DNA from: Chondrilla cf. caribensis
Taxonomy: Eukaryota > Porifera > Demospongiae > Chondrillida > Chondrillidae
Assembly (NCBI GenBank): GCA_964020155.1
Contig: OZ026561.1
Coordinates: 2,094,547-2,158,546 of the forward strand
Reading direction: 5' to 3'
Length of the DNA stretch: 64,000 bases
This document shows, in pieces, positions 12,805 through 25,862 of this stretch (its first letter is position 1; the number at the start of each line of letters is the position of its first letter). Made by a program: the position numbers and the translations under genes. The notes beneath the pieces were generated by a model, which saw only the letters and a program-made list of their open reading frames with translations, was not told the DNA's origin and ran no database searches.

Positions 12805-13866
12805 CACAGGGTCATTATAACGGACCCCGAAAACAGCAATAAAATGGCGGACGTATATCAACCCCGAAAACATACCGCATTTATAGACCGGAGGAATAAT
12901 AATAAATCTTTTTTTTTGATATGTACCACTAATTTCGATCTTATTTTAAAGTCTGAGTAAAACATCGATTGAATAGCATGCATCAAGAAGCTCTAAACAT
13001 GTCACAAGTAAATTGTACTTTCGGGCAAAAATCGCTTTTTCCGCATCAGTAGATGGCCTTGGTTGAACTTCAAATTGGTATCAAATGAAAGAGTGTATTA
13101 TTTTCTAAAGATTAGCCGTGAGGGAAGATGTTATAAGCTCTAACACAAGAGTTATAACTGAAAATGTACTAAAATACGCATAAAACGCATGGAAAATAGG
13201 TGTAATCTTGGCATAACTTCAACATACCTGATTATAAAATTTTCCCTTACGGTCAGAATGTAGAGGACGTCGTTATCCATCATTATAAGATTTAATAATA
13301 CGCGAAAAGGTCCATCTACTGATGCGGCTAACACTGTTTTTGAGAAACGACCTCCCGTCCGCCATTTAATGTGACGTTGTTATAGTTATTACGCAAGGTA
13401 TTATGGAGGAATAGCCGTTGTTTCGTATATTGCAAGGTTCCTGAAGATCGTTCGCGACCCAAGTAAACTTTGAGGATCTTTAAAGGTATGTCTTTGATTT
13501 TATACAGGAATGAATTGTGCGTGCTGTTTCTTAAGATAATTCAATCGTAAACCTTTGCGATAATTACGATTTTGTTTCGATTATCGATGTTTTATGCGCT
13601 TCCTTGCCCAATTTAGTCTTTCATTTGAGCGTATGCATTTATTTTCATCTAATACAATTGGTGATAATGTTCGATCGTTACTGATTGCATCTCAGCATTA
13701 CAGCAGTTGCATAAATCAGTTCTTCTAGCGTGAGTTTGTCGCCTGAACGAAATCATTGCGCAATCATTTCGCCGCGAGTGGTGACGTAGGTGATAAATAT
13801 TCGACATTCCAATCATTTATCGCCTAAAATCTCCAACAACGCCGGGTCCGTTATAACCCCCCTGTG
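12805..13866. mobile_element. Inverted-repeat element, 1062 bp, probably non-autonomous DNA transposon
   Basis: The ends read CACAGGG and CCCTGTG and extend into imperfect inverted repeats sharing TTATAACGGACCC (about 28 bp). The element splits the second copy of a locally duplicated block (first copy at 12484-12556). Comparing the two copies gives an AT dinucleotide as the only direct repeat at the ends (12803-12804 and 13867-13868). Inside, ATGGCGGACG near 12843 and CGTCCGCCAT near 13358, and CGCATCAGTAGATGG near 13041 and its complement near 13310, make a large imperfect palindrome. No transposase is encoded, so movement would need help from elsewhere. Confidence 0.7.
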
Positions 13867-13915
13867 ATGACAGTGTGCATGTACTAGCTATACGTAGTAG
13901 TCCATGTCAAATTTG

Positions 13916-13957
<42 letters not shown>

Positions 13958-15003
13958 CTTGAGCTTGTGAAATTTAATAATTATTGAACAAACTCTCTGG
14001 TCAAGTATATCCCTATATAGGATCCTACTGATTCCATTTCGCTACAATTTTATTATTATATAATAATATTTTCATCATCTTGCAATATCACTGCATGGTT
14101 CTCAAGCTGCAACAACCAATTAAAAGCAAAATATAATAATATATACGCATATATACACAATAAAGTTATGTAATCATATTAATTTCATCTCAAAGGAACT
14201 TTTTAGCTTAAAATTATTATTGTTTCACACAGTACACATATTATGTACAGGAACACCATTGCATGGGATAAGGGTGGGTAATTAGAGTATAATTATAAGT
14301 AGAAATGAATGCTGAGATATTTCAAATGCAGGCACAATGTGTACATCTTGAGAACGTACACATAGGAGAGAAAGTCTCTCACCCTTCACTTTGAAATTCC
14401 AGGGCTCTCAGCTTTGAAGTCAGTACATCATCAATGGATTGCCTGTCACTATAGCTAATTGGAGATTCGAAGAGATATCAGACAGAGAGGCACCAGTGGA
14501 ATCCACACACTTGAGGCTAGGAGAATATGCAAGCATTGATCTCCTGGTAGATGTATCAGCACAGATGACCTTGAGTATAAAATGGTTGGGAACCAATTAA
14601 CCCAAATAATAATATTATTCTAATTCAGGTCTGCTATCAGATATGCTGTAGTCGAAAAAGAGAATGTATGGATTTCTATAAGTTGAACAGAAGCTGAAGG
14701 GACTGGAGCATGCTCAAGTACAGAGACAGGTATTTTGTCCGTTCCGATGCAGCTGAAACATTGCAGAAGTCAATTTTCATCATCATGATCAGATGGTTAG
14801 ACTGTGTGTTTTGGAGGTAGGTGCAAGCAGCGTGTATAATTTATAGTAATAATAATAGTATAATATTATTATACAAATGAATGCATGTATGTATGTATAA
14901 TATAGTATGTATTATTATTCCTATATTATTATGAGCCGGAATATCCTCATTATTATTACTAACAGTTATGCCCGATTTATTATAAAATACTGAAACAGTA
15001 ATT
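13867..15003. other. Intergenic region upstream of the CARD/kinase/Kelch gene
   Basis: This holds a (TA)n tract at about 13916-13951 and AT-rich spacer. On the minus strand, 14454-14383 has an acceptor, an open frame of 24 residues (beginning YSDRQSIDDV) and a GTGAGA donor. It may be an isolated exon, but no partner was found. Nothing else stands out before the ATG at 15004. Confidence 0.5.
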
Positions 15004-18000
15004 ATGGCAGTTCAGGGAGACAGCCCCGTGCTCGAAGAAATCTTGAGAGACTTTTATTCGGATTTGGAATCGCTTGAAATTGGAAGTATCACACCTAATC
15101 TGTTCGCCGAAAGGCTTATTGACCTTCCATTCAAGCAAAAGTTAAATGGAGTCGCTAAGGAATCAAAATCTAAAGCAAGTGAACTATACCTCGATCATCT
15201 TATAAAAACCGGAACGATTCAGAATTTGAAGAGATTCTGTGATTTGCTTGATCAGAGTTCCGAATTTCTACCTAATCACGGAAGATGGGCAGGCCAACTG
15301 AGAGAAAGGCTTAACCAAGTGAGCGATTTTTACATTTGTTTAGCACGCACGCGCACTACCTTCTTGTTGTTGTAGCTATAGCTAGAATTCACTAAACGAA
15401 TTATCTAAAGATCATTTGACTACGTAATATACCTTCCTTCCGTTGATTCGATTTCAAATCAATAATAATGTCACAATAATGTATCCATCTATAGTACTAT
15501 TACGTATCGTGGTAGTGGATTCATTTGTTGTGAACACAGTGTGGACCCGTATGACTATTTTTTTCCCAAATGCTACGTATACGACATTGTTTCTATAATA
15601 TACTGTCTGACATGACAATCATAGTCTTATGTCTGGCTTCCTGATAAATATACCCTAGCTGCAATCCATGTCCAGCTGCCATAGGCAGATGAAACATGCG
15701 AGATTCAAGGGGTCAACTGGAATTTTGTGGTTGAGTTGTTATGTCAGCAATTAAGTCACAGGTAGTGTGGGTGAGTCATGCATAATTGGCATGATCGACA
15801 GTGACATTCAGTTCAAATGAAGTTCAAACGCATGAATACAAAGGTATATACGAATACACAGCAGCAATTGTACTCGAGTAATAATATTAAGCGTCAATGC
15901 GCACTTGGACGTACAGTAACCAACTTGTTCTGGGCACTTGTATGAAAAATGTTATTTAAAGACACATTTCATTCTGAGCTCCTGTTCTTCTAATTGTCAT
16001 TTTGTGATGTCATTCAGGCAATTTTAAAATATCCCTTTCTCTAAAACTAGTAATTCAAGTTTAAAAGCGTGGGGCTACCACCCCCTGTCCTCGAATTACT
16101 CAGGCGGTACGGTGTCTCTTCTGGGTTTAGAACCATCACTGAAGTTATTTCATTCGGTGTAGCCATTGTGCTCAAACTCCAGCCCAATTTCTAACTCTTG
16201 GCAATTCAAAGTCAGCATGATGCTGCTGCTGTGATGGGTATTCAGCATCATATATGGGTGTGATCACCCGAAAAGCAGATTAGACATCATAAACATTTTG
16301 CCAACTTTAGGAACTTAGTATCTTTTTATCTACTATAATTTGCACTTACACTTACCTGTTGGAAGGTATGTATTAGTATGGTGTTCATGATTGATCTTAT
16401 GAAACTAGACAATATAGAGAGAGAATTTTTTATGTGACCGATTATTATGAATAGTGATGAGTGCCTAGTTGATACTGCACACTTAAAGTCAAAAAATGTC
16501 AATATCAGAAGCAAATATAAGTAATAGTATAAACAAAAGAAATCAAGCACCACTGCAAAAAGTTTGGTATCATTATCGGGAATTTTTTTAAGCTAGAAAG
16601 TTCAACTTGGTATGACGGCATGCCAAATATCTCCATCAATGCAAGTGAACTATGCCTTGATCATGTTATTGAAAGCAGTAAATGAAACAGCAGTAATTGT
16701 TTGTGCAATACACAGTGCAATGTCTGCAGTTGTTGATATGGGGATTGTTTTTCCAACAGTCTTCTCTTTCCAATGACATTGTGCTGTTCACTCAGATGGT
16801 CTTCTCATTTCACTCATCCCTACCTTGTTCTTTCCCTTTTTTGTTTGTTATCCCTACATCCTTTTTTATTTTTAAATGTTTTTATTAATTTATGCTTATT
16901 TATACTGTATAGGAAAGAAAATTAAGTACGAAAACTCTCACATCATGCAAAATAGATTAGGTCCAGCTTCTATCAACAGCAATCAAAGTTTCTGAAAGAA
17001 TTCTGAAGCGTTCATCCTCACCCTATTCCAAACTTTGAACCCTAACAGCTGATGTACAAAACCCATGTGATTGTTGATTGCTTTGCCCTATAACCAGTAG
17101 AGTTGAGTGAAGCTAGCTTTCAGCTGGCAGCAGAAAATGTCAAGTTAATCTGAAGTCCAACATAGGCACCTATTGACCCTCCTCCCAGATTGAAGGATAG
17201 AAAATTGATCTGATCCATTTTGGCCATATACATCTGAGTTTAGGGCTGGGTACCGGTGATGGACCTGATGCTGCCAGAGCAGTGAATTAGCAACTAAACA
17301 GAATTTTTGATTTGTGCACAGGAGTAAAGATGATCTGCCACTACTTGTGTGGTGTAGGACAGATAAGATCAGATGTTAGACCTATACTAATGATCAGTCT
17401 CTTAGGGAAAAATTCAGTTAATGATGACCAACACATGCAAGAGTAAAATACTGTTTCCATCGAGTATGAAACACTATTAAATTATTTTTTGAAAGGCCCT
17501 GTTTCATGAAAAATGCATTGAAAAGGGGGATATTCAGCTATGCTTCTAAAATGTTTCATCCTTAATTAAGGATACTGGTACCATCCGCCAGTGCAAAATC
17601 AATCTTCAGCTGCAGGTTGTGTCAAGTGGACTTGTGATCATACCTTTACACAAGTATATCGTGTCAACATTCAGGCAGTTATCAATCCTTGTGGTTTTAA
17701 GTTATGTAAACAAGTGGATAGTGTATAGTAGGAAAATTTTGCAAGGTCAAAATTTTGCATTATTCGTGATTCGATACAATTCATGAATGTTCATTCGAGA
17801 AATCCTCGGTAGCAAAATATCAAAATACCAGCACTAAATAACAACATGCAAATTGTGAAATTAATGCAATAAATGCTTGTTTGATTGCAAAATGAGTGAC
17901 CTTGTATATGGCTATCCATAAGTGATTTTGAAGTCTTTTGTGGAGAATACAGACATATAATGAAGGTTCCAGCACAAACCACTGACTTAGTGTGAAGTAT

Positions 18001-21000
18001 ACCATGAAGTTCATTCACAAAAAAAGAAGTTGTAAAAAGCTGTTAAGCAGTAATTTTGACTAATCTGCACTACCGACATCCACAGGAAGCATGTAGTGTC
18101 CTGTGAAACGTTGTTGCTTTCATTCCAACCTTGTTCTGGCTATAATGTTCAATCTTCTCAAAGTTGTATACAAACTATTTCTAATGCGATTTTCTACTTG
18201 GATCAAGTGTACTCCAGCATGGTTTACAAAGCCTATAGAATGACACTGATGGTGTTATTCAATGAAGAATGGTATAGTTTCAATTGTGAGAATACAAACT
18301 GGGTATAATAGTTGTTTGAAGTGAAGAATATCGAAATTGACATGGACAATTTTTGAAATTATTGAGAATTGTGCAGCTATTTTATTTGTGTAGGTAGGGT
18401 TGACATGTTATACATGCTTGAGAACAAATCCCAACATGAGAAAAAATTGTCAATTGTCACAAACTCATTATGGAAATTCAGCAAATGTAGCAAAATTAAT
18501 TATAGTGAATGTTAAAATTTAAACAGGAGCAAAAAACTTTGGGTATTTAGTATTGTAGGATGATGAATTGTATCCCTATTGCTGACTTACAAACGAGCTG
18601 TCATAAGGTTCAATGCTGCATTTAAATTGAATAACAAATAAGGGACTGGGCTATTTCTAATTAAACTCAAGTCTGTGGTATTGCTTTATGCGTTTGTATG
18701 TGCATGTGTGTGTGAGAATGTGGGTGTGTTGACCACTTTTAACAGTTATTGTATTTCATATGCACCTTTTCTCATTAGTTCTCTAGTGTGCCATCACCAG
18801 TATCCATAGATGAATCATCATCATCTCTACCGCAAGAGCAACAAGAGTGTCAGGATGAAAGTATGTCTGTATAACATCACTATTAATTTTGGTTTGCATT
18901 TACCACATAGTGCCACTGCAAGTGAATAAATATAACCTTATTATTTTGTCCTTGACTATTATCATTTACTGTATGCAGATCCACAGCAATTGCATCCAAC
19001 AGTCACAAGAGGTGAAGTAACACAAGCAATGCCAACAACAATCGATAGAAAACAGAAGGTCAAACAAGTGTATGACATTTATCTGGGAGGAGAAGTAAGT
19101 CTGCCTAGTCAGCCTGACCTGGAGGATGAATTTCACAGTATCTTGGAAAACCTTGAGCAATTGCTTCAAGCCAAACCTGAAAACTGTAAGAAAGTACGTT
19201 CAGTAATACAGATAAAGCACCCAAGATACATCCATGGAGTGAGACAAACACCCTTGCCATTTGTTCCTGACACACCAGAGGAGCTCTATGAATTCATAGC
19301 TAGTAGGTCCTCTGCGTATGAGATATTTCTTGTGCTGCATGCTGCTGAGAAGATGGAAAATAAAAAAATGAATAAAGATTTGCGAAAATACAAAAAAAAG
19401 TTGAATAAATTCTTGGAGGAGAGGCTAGCATCTTGCGAAAAGAGAAACATACCTCTACCATATTATGAAGATCGCACCCACATGGCACTTGTACTATCCG
19501 AGGAGCAAGTACTGCTGTCACTGGTGTTCCGGTTGAAGGAATACTTTACTGAATACCTTGGCCTCAGTGTAGAAGACACTGTCTTCAAAGGCTTCACAGA
19601 GGGTTGCACTACTCTGTTCTTCTCTATTTTAAGAGTAGATGCTGTTCTACTGGCTCCAAATGTTCTGTCTCACTCAGGCGAATTAAGGAAGTTCAAGGTT
19701 ACACATGTATTTGTGTTTGGATACTTCATCTGTGATCTGGATGAGACAACTGTTGAGCTCCTGGTGAGTGCTCAATGCATGTGTATTTTGACAATGTGAT
19801 ATATGCTATTTTCTCATATCTCATGGAATAAGATCCAATTTCTCTTTTTTTCTGGAAATTGCATTACAATTTCCAAAAAGGAATTGTAATGCAATTGTCT
19901 AACTGTACAGAAATTGAACTCCTTGTTTCCACATAGCACGCAAACATAGTTCATATGTATACGTTATGTAAACTGAAACTCATTGAGATATTTGGGCTGT
20001 ACTTGTAATAATCATATTATTATTGTTATAAATGATCCAGTATGCCAGTGCCTTTGCTTTAGATTTGGCAATTGATGTCATCCCACACATAGTCAATAGG
20101 ATTTGAGTTTGGCTCTCTAAGGCCATTCCTGGTTGTGGATATTTGGTATCGAATCTTTTATTATTAGTGGAGTGCAAGGTATTATGATAGGTACCTTGCA
20201 GTTTGTTTCTTTCTCCTGGTTCAATGAAGGCCTAGGAGATGATCTTCTCAAACATGTGAAGGGCTTATTGAGAATGATGTATTGATGTATCTGCTACAAA
20301 TTTGTAATTGCGGTAGACAGTCCCCATACCGTAACCGACCCACACCTTTCATGAATGTGGGTCTTGTTTTCTGTATAAGACGCTTGATATCTATTTGGCA
20401 AAATATTACATTCGTCCATCTGAAGACAATAATTCAAAATGGTCTGTCTGTGACGTTGCCTGAAAATGAGATTTGCAGTCAGTTGACCACCACATTTTTA
20501 TAGTTCTGATAGCGGCCACTCTTTCTGTTTTAATCTCTTCAACCAATGTAGTTTCACTCAAACACCAAATACAGCTCTATTGGCAATGCTACTGAGTGAA
20601 ATAATATATTAGATAGTAATTAAGGATATGTTTACCTTCACTTTTGATTCGTAAACTACTTTCTGAAAAATTTTCTACGGCTACTTTCTAATCACCAATT
20701 TATACAATGACATAACTGTTAACTTAATTACTTTGGAGTACGGTGTATTCCACAGATAGGAAAAGGTCAATTGCATCATGATACAAGTCAGTTAGTGAAT
20801 TCAAAATCTGAATCATACACAGCCTCAGTTCCCAGCTTGCATGGGTTGTGTATATCTGTATAAACACTCGTCTCCAGGGCCCTTTGATTTTTTATAAGAA
20901 TTTTCAACTCAAGATACCTATTCAATCAAGCATGGGCATATTATGATATAAATGTTTTTGTTCAATTTATTGAGGATTAAGAATACTTTGAATGTGCCTA

Positions 21001-24000
21001 ATGCATAATTGAGATGCAGGTGTATTTATTCATGAAGTGAAAAGTCTGTAAATCAGGGCATTTCTCTCATATTACCGGACTTGTATCATGAAAGATCAAT
21101 TCATGCAGCTGGTGCATACTTTATATATTAGTGTTACTATTCATACTGATATGCTACTACACTTATGTATATGTTAACTGATGTTTTGTGATTTTACTAA
21201 TATAGCATGGTAGTGAAGCCAGGATTACCCAATTGGAGAATAAGCTAAGTGTGAAGGCATCAGAGCTAGATCAAGCTCACCACAATCAGATAGCAACAAA
21301 TTTGAAGCTTAAAGAAGCTAAGGCAAAGGTTGCAGAAGCCGAGAAGGAAAAAGCTAAACTGCGGGGCGAAGTAAATAAAAGCAAACAAGAAGCTGATAAG
21401 CTGAAGGTAGATAAACAGGTGCATACACAATTTCTATATTCAGTAGTATTTGCAATTTGTCAGCAGTCAATAGTAATTTAAGGTATCCAAAACCCAATTG
21501 GAAAATGAGCAAACACTAATATAAAAAGTATGAACCAGCAGCATGGTGCATACTTTTTATATTAGTGTTACTATTCATACTGACATACTACTACACTTAT
21601 GCATATTATGTTAACTGTTATTATTATTATTATGTTTTTTGATTTTACTAATATAGCATAGCAGTGAAGCCAGGATTACCCAATTGGAGAATGAGCTAAG
21701 TGTAAAGGCATCAGAGCTGGAAAAAGTTCATCAAGATAAGATATATACAACATCGAAGCTTGAGGCAAAGGTCGCAGACGCCGAGAAGGAAAATGAGATC
21801 AAATCTGCTCAAATAGCTAAACTGCAGGATGAAGTATCTGAAAGTAGACAAGAAGCTGAGAAGCTGAAGGCAGTCAATGATTCATTAAAGGTACGTACAC
21901 CATTTGTATATTCAGTGGTATTTGCAATTTTTAAGCAGTCAGTGACTTAAGGTATCAAAAACCCAGTTGGAAAAAGAGCAAACGCAATAGCATTGAAACA
22001 GATAGGAGCTGTATCAAAGACATCCAAAAATTGAACCTTAAAAAAGAAGCAATAGCAATAGCTGTTGAAAGCTGAGTTAACTTGGCATTGATACTGTCAA
22101 TAGCATAATAAGGCATGTGTCAAAAGGGCTCATTCAATGGCAGACATTTTATCAGCCAAAGAAGTGTTCTCAAAACTAGCTCATCTTTCAAACAAATTGA
22201 AATATTATTATTTTAACCGATTATGCGCCATGATCATCATGACCATCGTTGCTGAATCGAATTTGTCCAGCAGTTGTGATTTGTCTTGCCACATGTTTGA
22301 AATGAGAAACTTTACCTTTTAGCCTGAATGAAATCATTAACCTACCTGAATGAAGAAACGGAGTTGCAAGTGTCTATACTGCCGAGAAGCATCCATCTAC
22401 GAAGAAGAACCAATGCTGAATTTTGCAGCTGAGAAGGAGTTTTCGGCACTTCATTAGAGAATAACTCTCGCTTTCAATTGAATTCCTTTGTTCATTTTCT
22501 CAAGATAATCATTCTGTCACTAAGTATTAGTTCGGTAATAGTGCTACGTATAGTTAACTACAATTTCGGATCGATAGATGCTTCCCCGGCCGAGATATGT
22601 GGGATTTTCTGCTCACTATATGCTAGAGAATAACTCCCTCACTTTAATTCAATTGATTCGTTCTTTCTTTTTTCGAGATGATCATTCTATAACTATAACG
22701 CCTGTAATGGGACTACAGTTAACGACAATTTGGGGTCAATAGAAGCTTCATCGGCCGTTAACCGTACTCAGCCCAATTGGCATCATTAGCATAATATAAT
22801 TGGTTAAAAGTCAAAATTGTACATGAAGTCAATTGTTTCAAACTGTGGAATGGTATCAGGAAACTTTACACCAGAAAAACAAACTTCAATCCGACATAGC
22901 AAGAAAGTAAGCAACTCAGCTTGAATGTTAATTACCTTCATCTTATACTTGAAGTATGCCTGCTTTCAACTGTACAATTTGATAATATTTTTTGCCCAAC
23001 ACTTTCAATATTTGCAATGTAGAATTCAAGTAGAGGCCTAGGCCGAAAAAAATACATAATTATTTCATTGCCACACTTTAGACTGATTGGATGTGTGGGC
23101 TGGGATTTATTATTTGGCTAAAAAAATGTAACAATCAATAATCTCACTCAACCGCTCCATAATAATTCATATAATAAATAATTGATAAAATGCACAAACA
23201 AAATATTTGTACAGTTATAGTTTAAGATTACTGTTTCAACATTATTAACAGCTGGTAATTACAAATGAACCAGATTAAACAGTAATTTCCTTTTAATCAT
23301 CATAGGTGGGAATTATGCTTTCACAACGTTTTCCTCAAGTAGAAGGCATCGAATTTGGAAATAAAATTGCAGGAGGACGTTACGGAGATGTCTATGAAGG
23401 GACCTATAGAGCCCAAAATGTTGCTGTGAAGAGGATTAATAATGTCTTAATTGCTGAAGCAGAAAAAAGTCAACAAAAATTGATGACTCTGCTGGAAAAC
23501 TTCAGAAAAGAATGTAGTTTTCTGATTGGTGTCGCCAATCCACATATTGTACGGCTACTCGGCGTATTCAGTGATACGATGAAAGATGGTGGCATATTGT
23601 TGGTAATGGAGCCAATGTATCAGACACTGGAGAATTTCCTCGAGGAGAATAGAAGCAAGCTACTAAAATCAAGGCAGTTGGATATTTCCCATCAAATTGC
23701 ATCAGGATTGCAATTTCTCCATCAGAGTGATCCACAGATTATTCATGGCAACCTGACACCGAGAAACATCCTCCTGGACAAAGCTGGTGAAATTGCCAAA
23801 CTCAGTGATTCTGGTCAGTCCAAGTTCGCTCCCCATGATATCCTCAGCATGAAGCAACCAGGTATGTACCTACATGCAATTAAATGGGTTTAATTTTATA
23901 ATTATTGTTATACGTAATAATTGTTATAAAAATCTTTGTCATTGTTGAGTATCAAACTGCTGTAGTATCATATCGCATATGTACACTAAATTTGTGGGAT

Positions 24001-25807
24001 GTACATTATAAATTTGGCATAATGAATCATTACCTGGATTATTATTTGTGCTTTAGCTGCAACTGGCTTCTTTCAAACATAGGGGGAAATAATGTTTTAT
24101 AAATCAATGTTCACAAATCCTAAGTCACATTACAAATTGCACAAATTATTATGGTTCTGAGAAAATTAGTGTACACATATATCCAGTATTTATTAATTTA
24201 ATGTTATTGCTATTTTGTGTATTATGAAGGTCGTGCCGAGAAGGGAGATGTACTGGCCCTTGGCTTGAATTTTTTGAGGATAGCCACACAAGACCCTCAG
24301 ATTCCGTATTTGATGAAAGAGGTTGGCACTGTCCAACAGTGGAAAGAGGATCTCTCTAAAATAGCAAAGGACCATCCTCTTAAGCAACTGATCCAGGATT
24401 GTCTGAAAGATAATGTGGAAAAGAGGCCTACCGTTAATGATGTGTGCCGACAATTGTCTAATTGTGGAGTCTTGAACCTGTACAAGGAATTGAAGAAGAA
24501 CGAATCCAAGGTAATTAATTTATCCCTCATTGTCTATGTTCCATCTAGTAGTATAAGCTATAGTAGTGTCTTGTATGTGAGCAAACAGTTGTGCCTCTGC
24601 TATGAGAGTCACTTTCATATCACTTAACTGAAGTATATAGATTTCAATATCCAATTGTATTTCAATGCCTGATCCATATTGCACCATCCCTCTTTATGAT
24701 GTTAGTTTACATATAATTATTATAGTTTTATTTCATTTAAACAATGTCTTTTTGTTTATGTGTACTGTAAATTAGAAAACAACATTGCTTTTAATAAACT
24801 GTCTATAGAGACTTATTCATTCACCATACTTATTTACGAATCTATCCTATATGCAGATATTCCTGAGTGACCCACTCTTAAAAGGTGGAAAGTTACTGTC
24901 CAGTCGTCTCCCTGATTTGCCAATACCTACATGTAATGCAACTGCTTTGATAATTGGATGTAAAATCTATGTTGGTGGGGGTATATGTCCTGATCCCAAA
25001 GATGCCCGTCGAGTGCAGGTTTACGACACCTACACTTGCGAGTGGGATCTGCTACCACCTGCACCCTTGTACAGAAGCAAAATCACCCTTGTGAAAGGTC
25101 AGCTGACTCTTCTAGGAGGCCGGGATCCTATTACGAAGGAAATGAAAGATGCCACAAGCACTTGGGATGAGGAAAAGAAGCAGTGGTTTACTAAATTACC
25201 TCCAATGCCAAAAATAAGAATGCGTCCGTGTATCATCCACTGCAAAAATCTCATGGTGGTGGCCGGTGGCAAGGCAGTCGATAACGAGACCCTTTATAAT
25301 GATGTTGATGTCTTAAATACAGACACCTTGGAATGGTTTCACTCAAGTTCTTTAAGGCTACCTTTACCAATGTACCTCATGAGGACCTCCGTCAGTGGTG
25401 GCTATGTCTATATTTCCAGCGGCTGGAAGACAACATCTTCATCAGGCTGTCCACTAGTGTACAGGATACCCATGACAAGACTCTACGATGCAATCATGAA
25501 GAATCAGCCAGGGGAATGGATGCAAGTGAAGGACACTCCCTATTTAGAATCACCCTTAGTGGTTGATAGTAGCCAACCGTTAGTGGTGGGTGGTCATTCT
25601 GCTGAACGGCCGACCTATTCTATTTCCATCTACAACCCAGATACCAACCAGTGGTCTGAGGTTGGTGAATACGTGAGACCTTGCTTGCGATCTACTCCAA
25701 TTGCGATAAGCTCATCGTCTTTCGTAGTGATTGGAGGATGCACCCGTATTACAAAATTCAATGAGTCTTTAATCAGCGACTTTCAGCTGCTGTATTTTTG
25801 TCAGTGA
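15004..25807 (+). CDS. CARD-like / coiled-coil / pseudokinase / Kelch protein
   Basis: Eight exons with consistent phases are inferred: 15004-15318, 18779-18860, 18979-19763, 21206-21418, 21657-21890, 23306-23861, 24230-24510 and 24857-25807, about 1138 residues. Order: an all-helical death-fold domain best matching a CARD (residues 1-105); a Ser-rich linker; a helical region of about 230 residues with FKGFTEGCTTLFFSI; two near-duplicate coiled coils (about 150 residues); a protein kinase fold (about residues 543-820); and five or six Kelch-type repeats (VGGG, LLGG, VAGG, VVGG and VIGG strands with W at blade ends). The kinase has a Gly loop (GGRYGDV), VAVKR lysine and alpha-C Glu (FRKEC). 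Its catalytic loop is HGNLTPRN and the DFG is DSG, so it is probably a pseudokinase. It resembles an intracellular innate-signalling adaptor: CARD for assembly, kinase fold as scaffold, Kelch for ligand or substrate binding. That role is inference. No exon was found between 21890 and 23306, but a small one could be missed. Confidence 0.75.
16636..16675 (+). pseudogene. Decayed fragment resembling the CARD exon
   Basis: About 35 bp inside intron 1 match exon 1 around 15174-15210, encoding NASELCLDHVI against KASELYLDHLI. The frame closes soon after. It may be a remnant of a tandem duplication of the CARD exon; the match is short and may be coincidental. Confidence 0.35.
20020..20540 (-). pseudogene. 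Decayed Tc1/mariner-type transposase in intron 3
   Basis: On the minus strand near 20130-20060 a frame reads RNGLREPNSNPIDYVWDDIN, the counterpart of the Tc1 C-terminal PDLNPIENxWD block. Upstream (20440-20250) shifted frames read like the preceding transposase core. Stops and frameshifts are frequent, so it is inactive. It lies antisense to the host gene. Ends were not found. Confidence 0.6.
21115..21490 (+). repeat. Coiled-coil exon duplication, copy A
   Basis: The exon at 21206-21418 with about 90 bp of upstream intron and about 70 bp downstream is repeated as the block at 21545-21960. The upstream parts share TTAGTGTTACTATTCATACT and the branch/acceptor TTTTACTAATATAG. The exon starts share GAAGCCAGGATTACCCAATT. 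Confidence 0.85.
21545..21960 (+). repeat. Coiled-coil exon duplication, copy B
   Basis: This is the second copy, carrying exon 21657-21890. It encodes a heptad-rich helix parallel to the first (both contain ITQLEN and VKASEL) but is seven codons longer. Both exons are phase 0 at both ends, so either can be skipped or added without shifting frame. Confidence 0.85.
21891..23305. other. Intron between coiled-coil and kinase exons
   Basis: This 1.4-kb stretch has no clear exon. The frame at 22137-22322 has no paired splice sites. A small additional exon cannot be excluded because the linker between coiled coil and kinase is short. Confidence 0.5.
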
Positions 25808-25856
25808 TTAATGATGCATTTTCCACTGCGATATATTATATTCCATGTATTTTTGT

Positions 25857-25862
25857 AATAAA
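25857..25862 (+). terminator. AATAAA poly(A) signal
   Basis: A canonical AATAAA lies 50 nt after the stop codon of the CARD/kinase/Kelch gene, with no competing signal nearer. Confidence 0.6.

Noticed and set aside
14383..14454. Minus-strand 72-nt exon with acceptor and donor
   Set aside because: It is a single short candidate with no neighbouring exons, so chance cannot be excluded.
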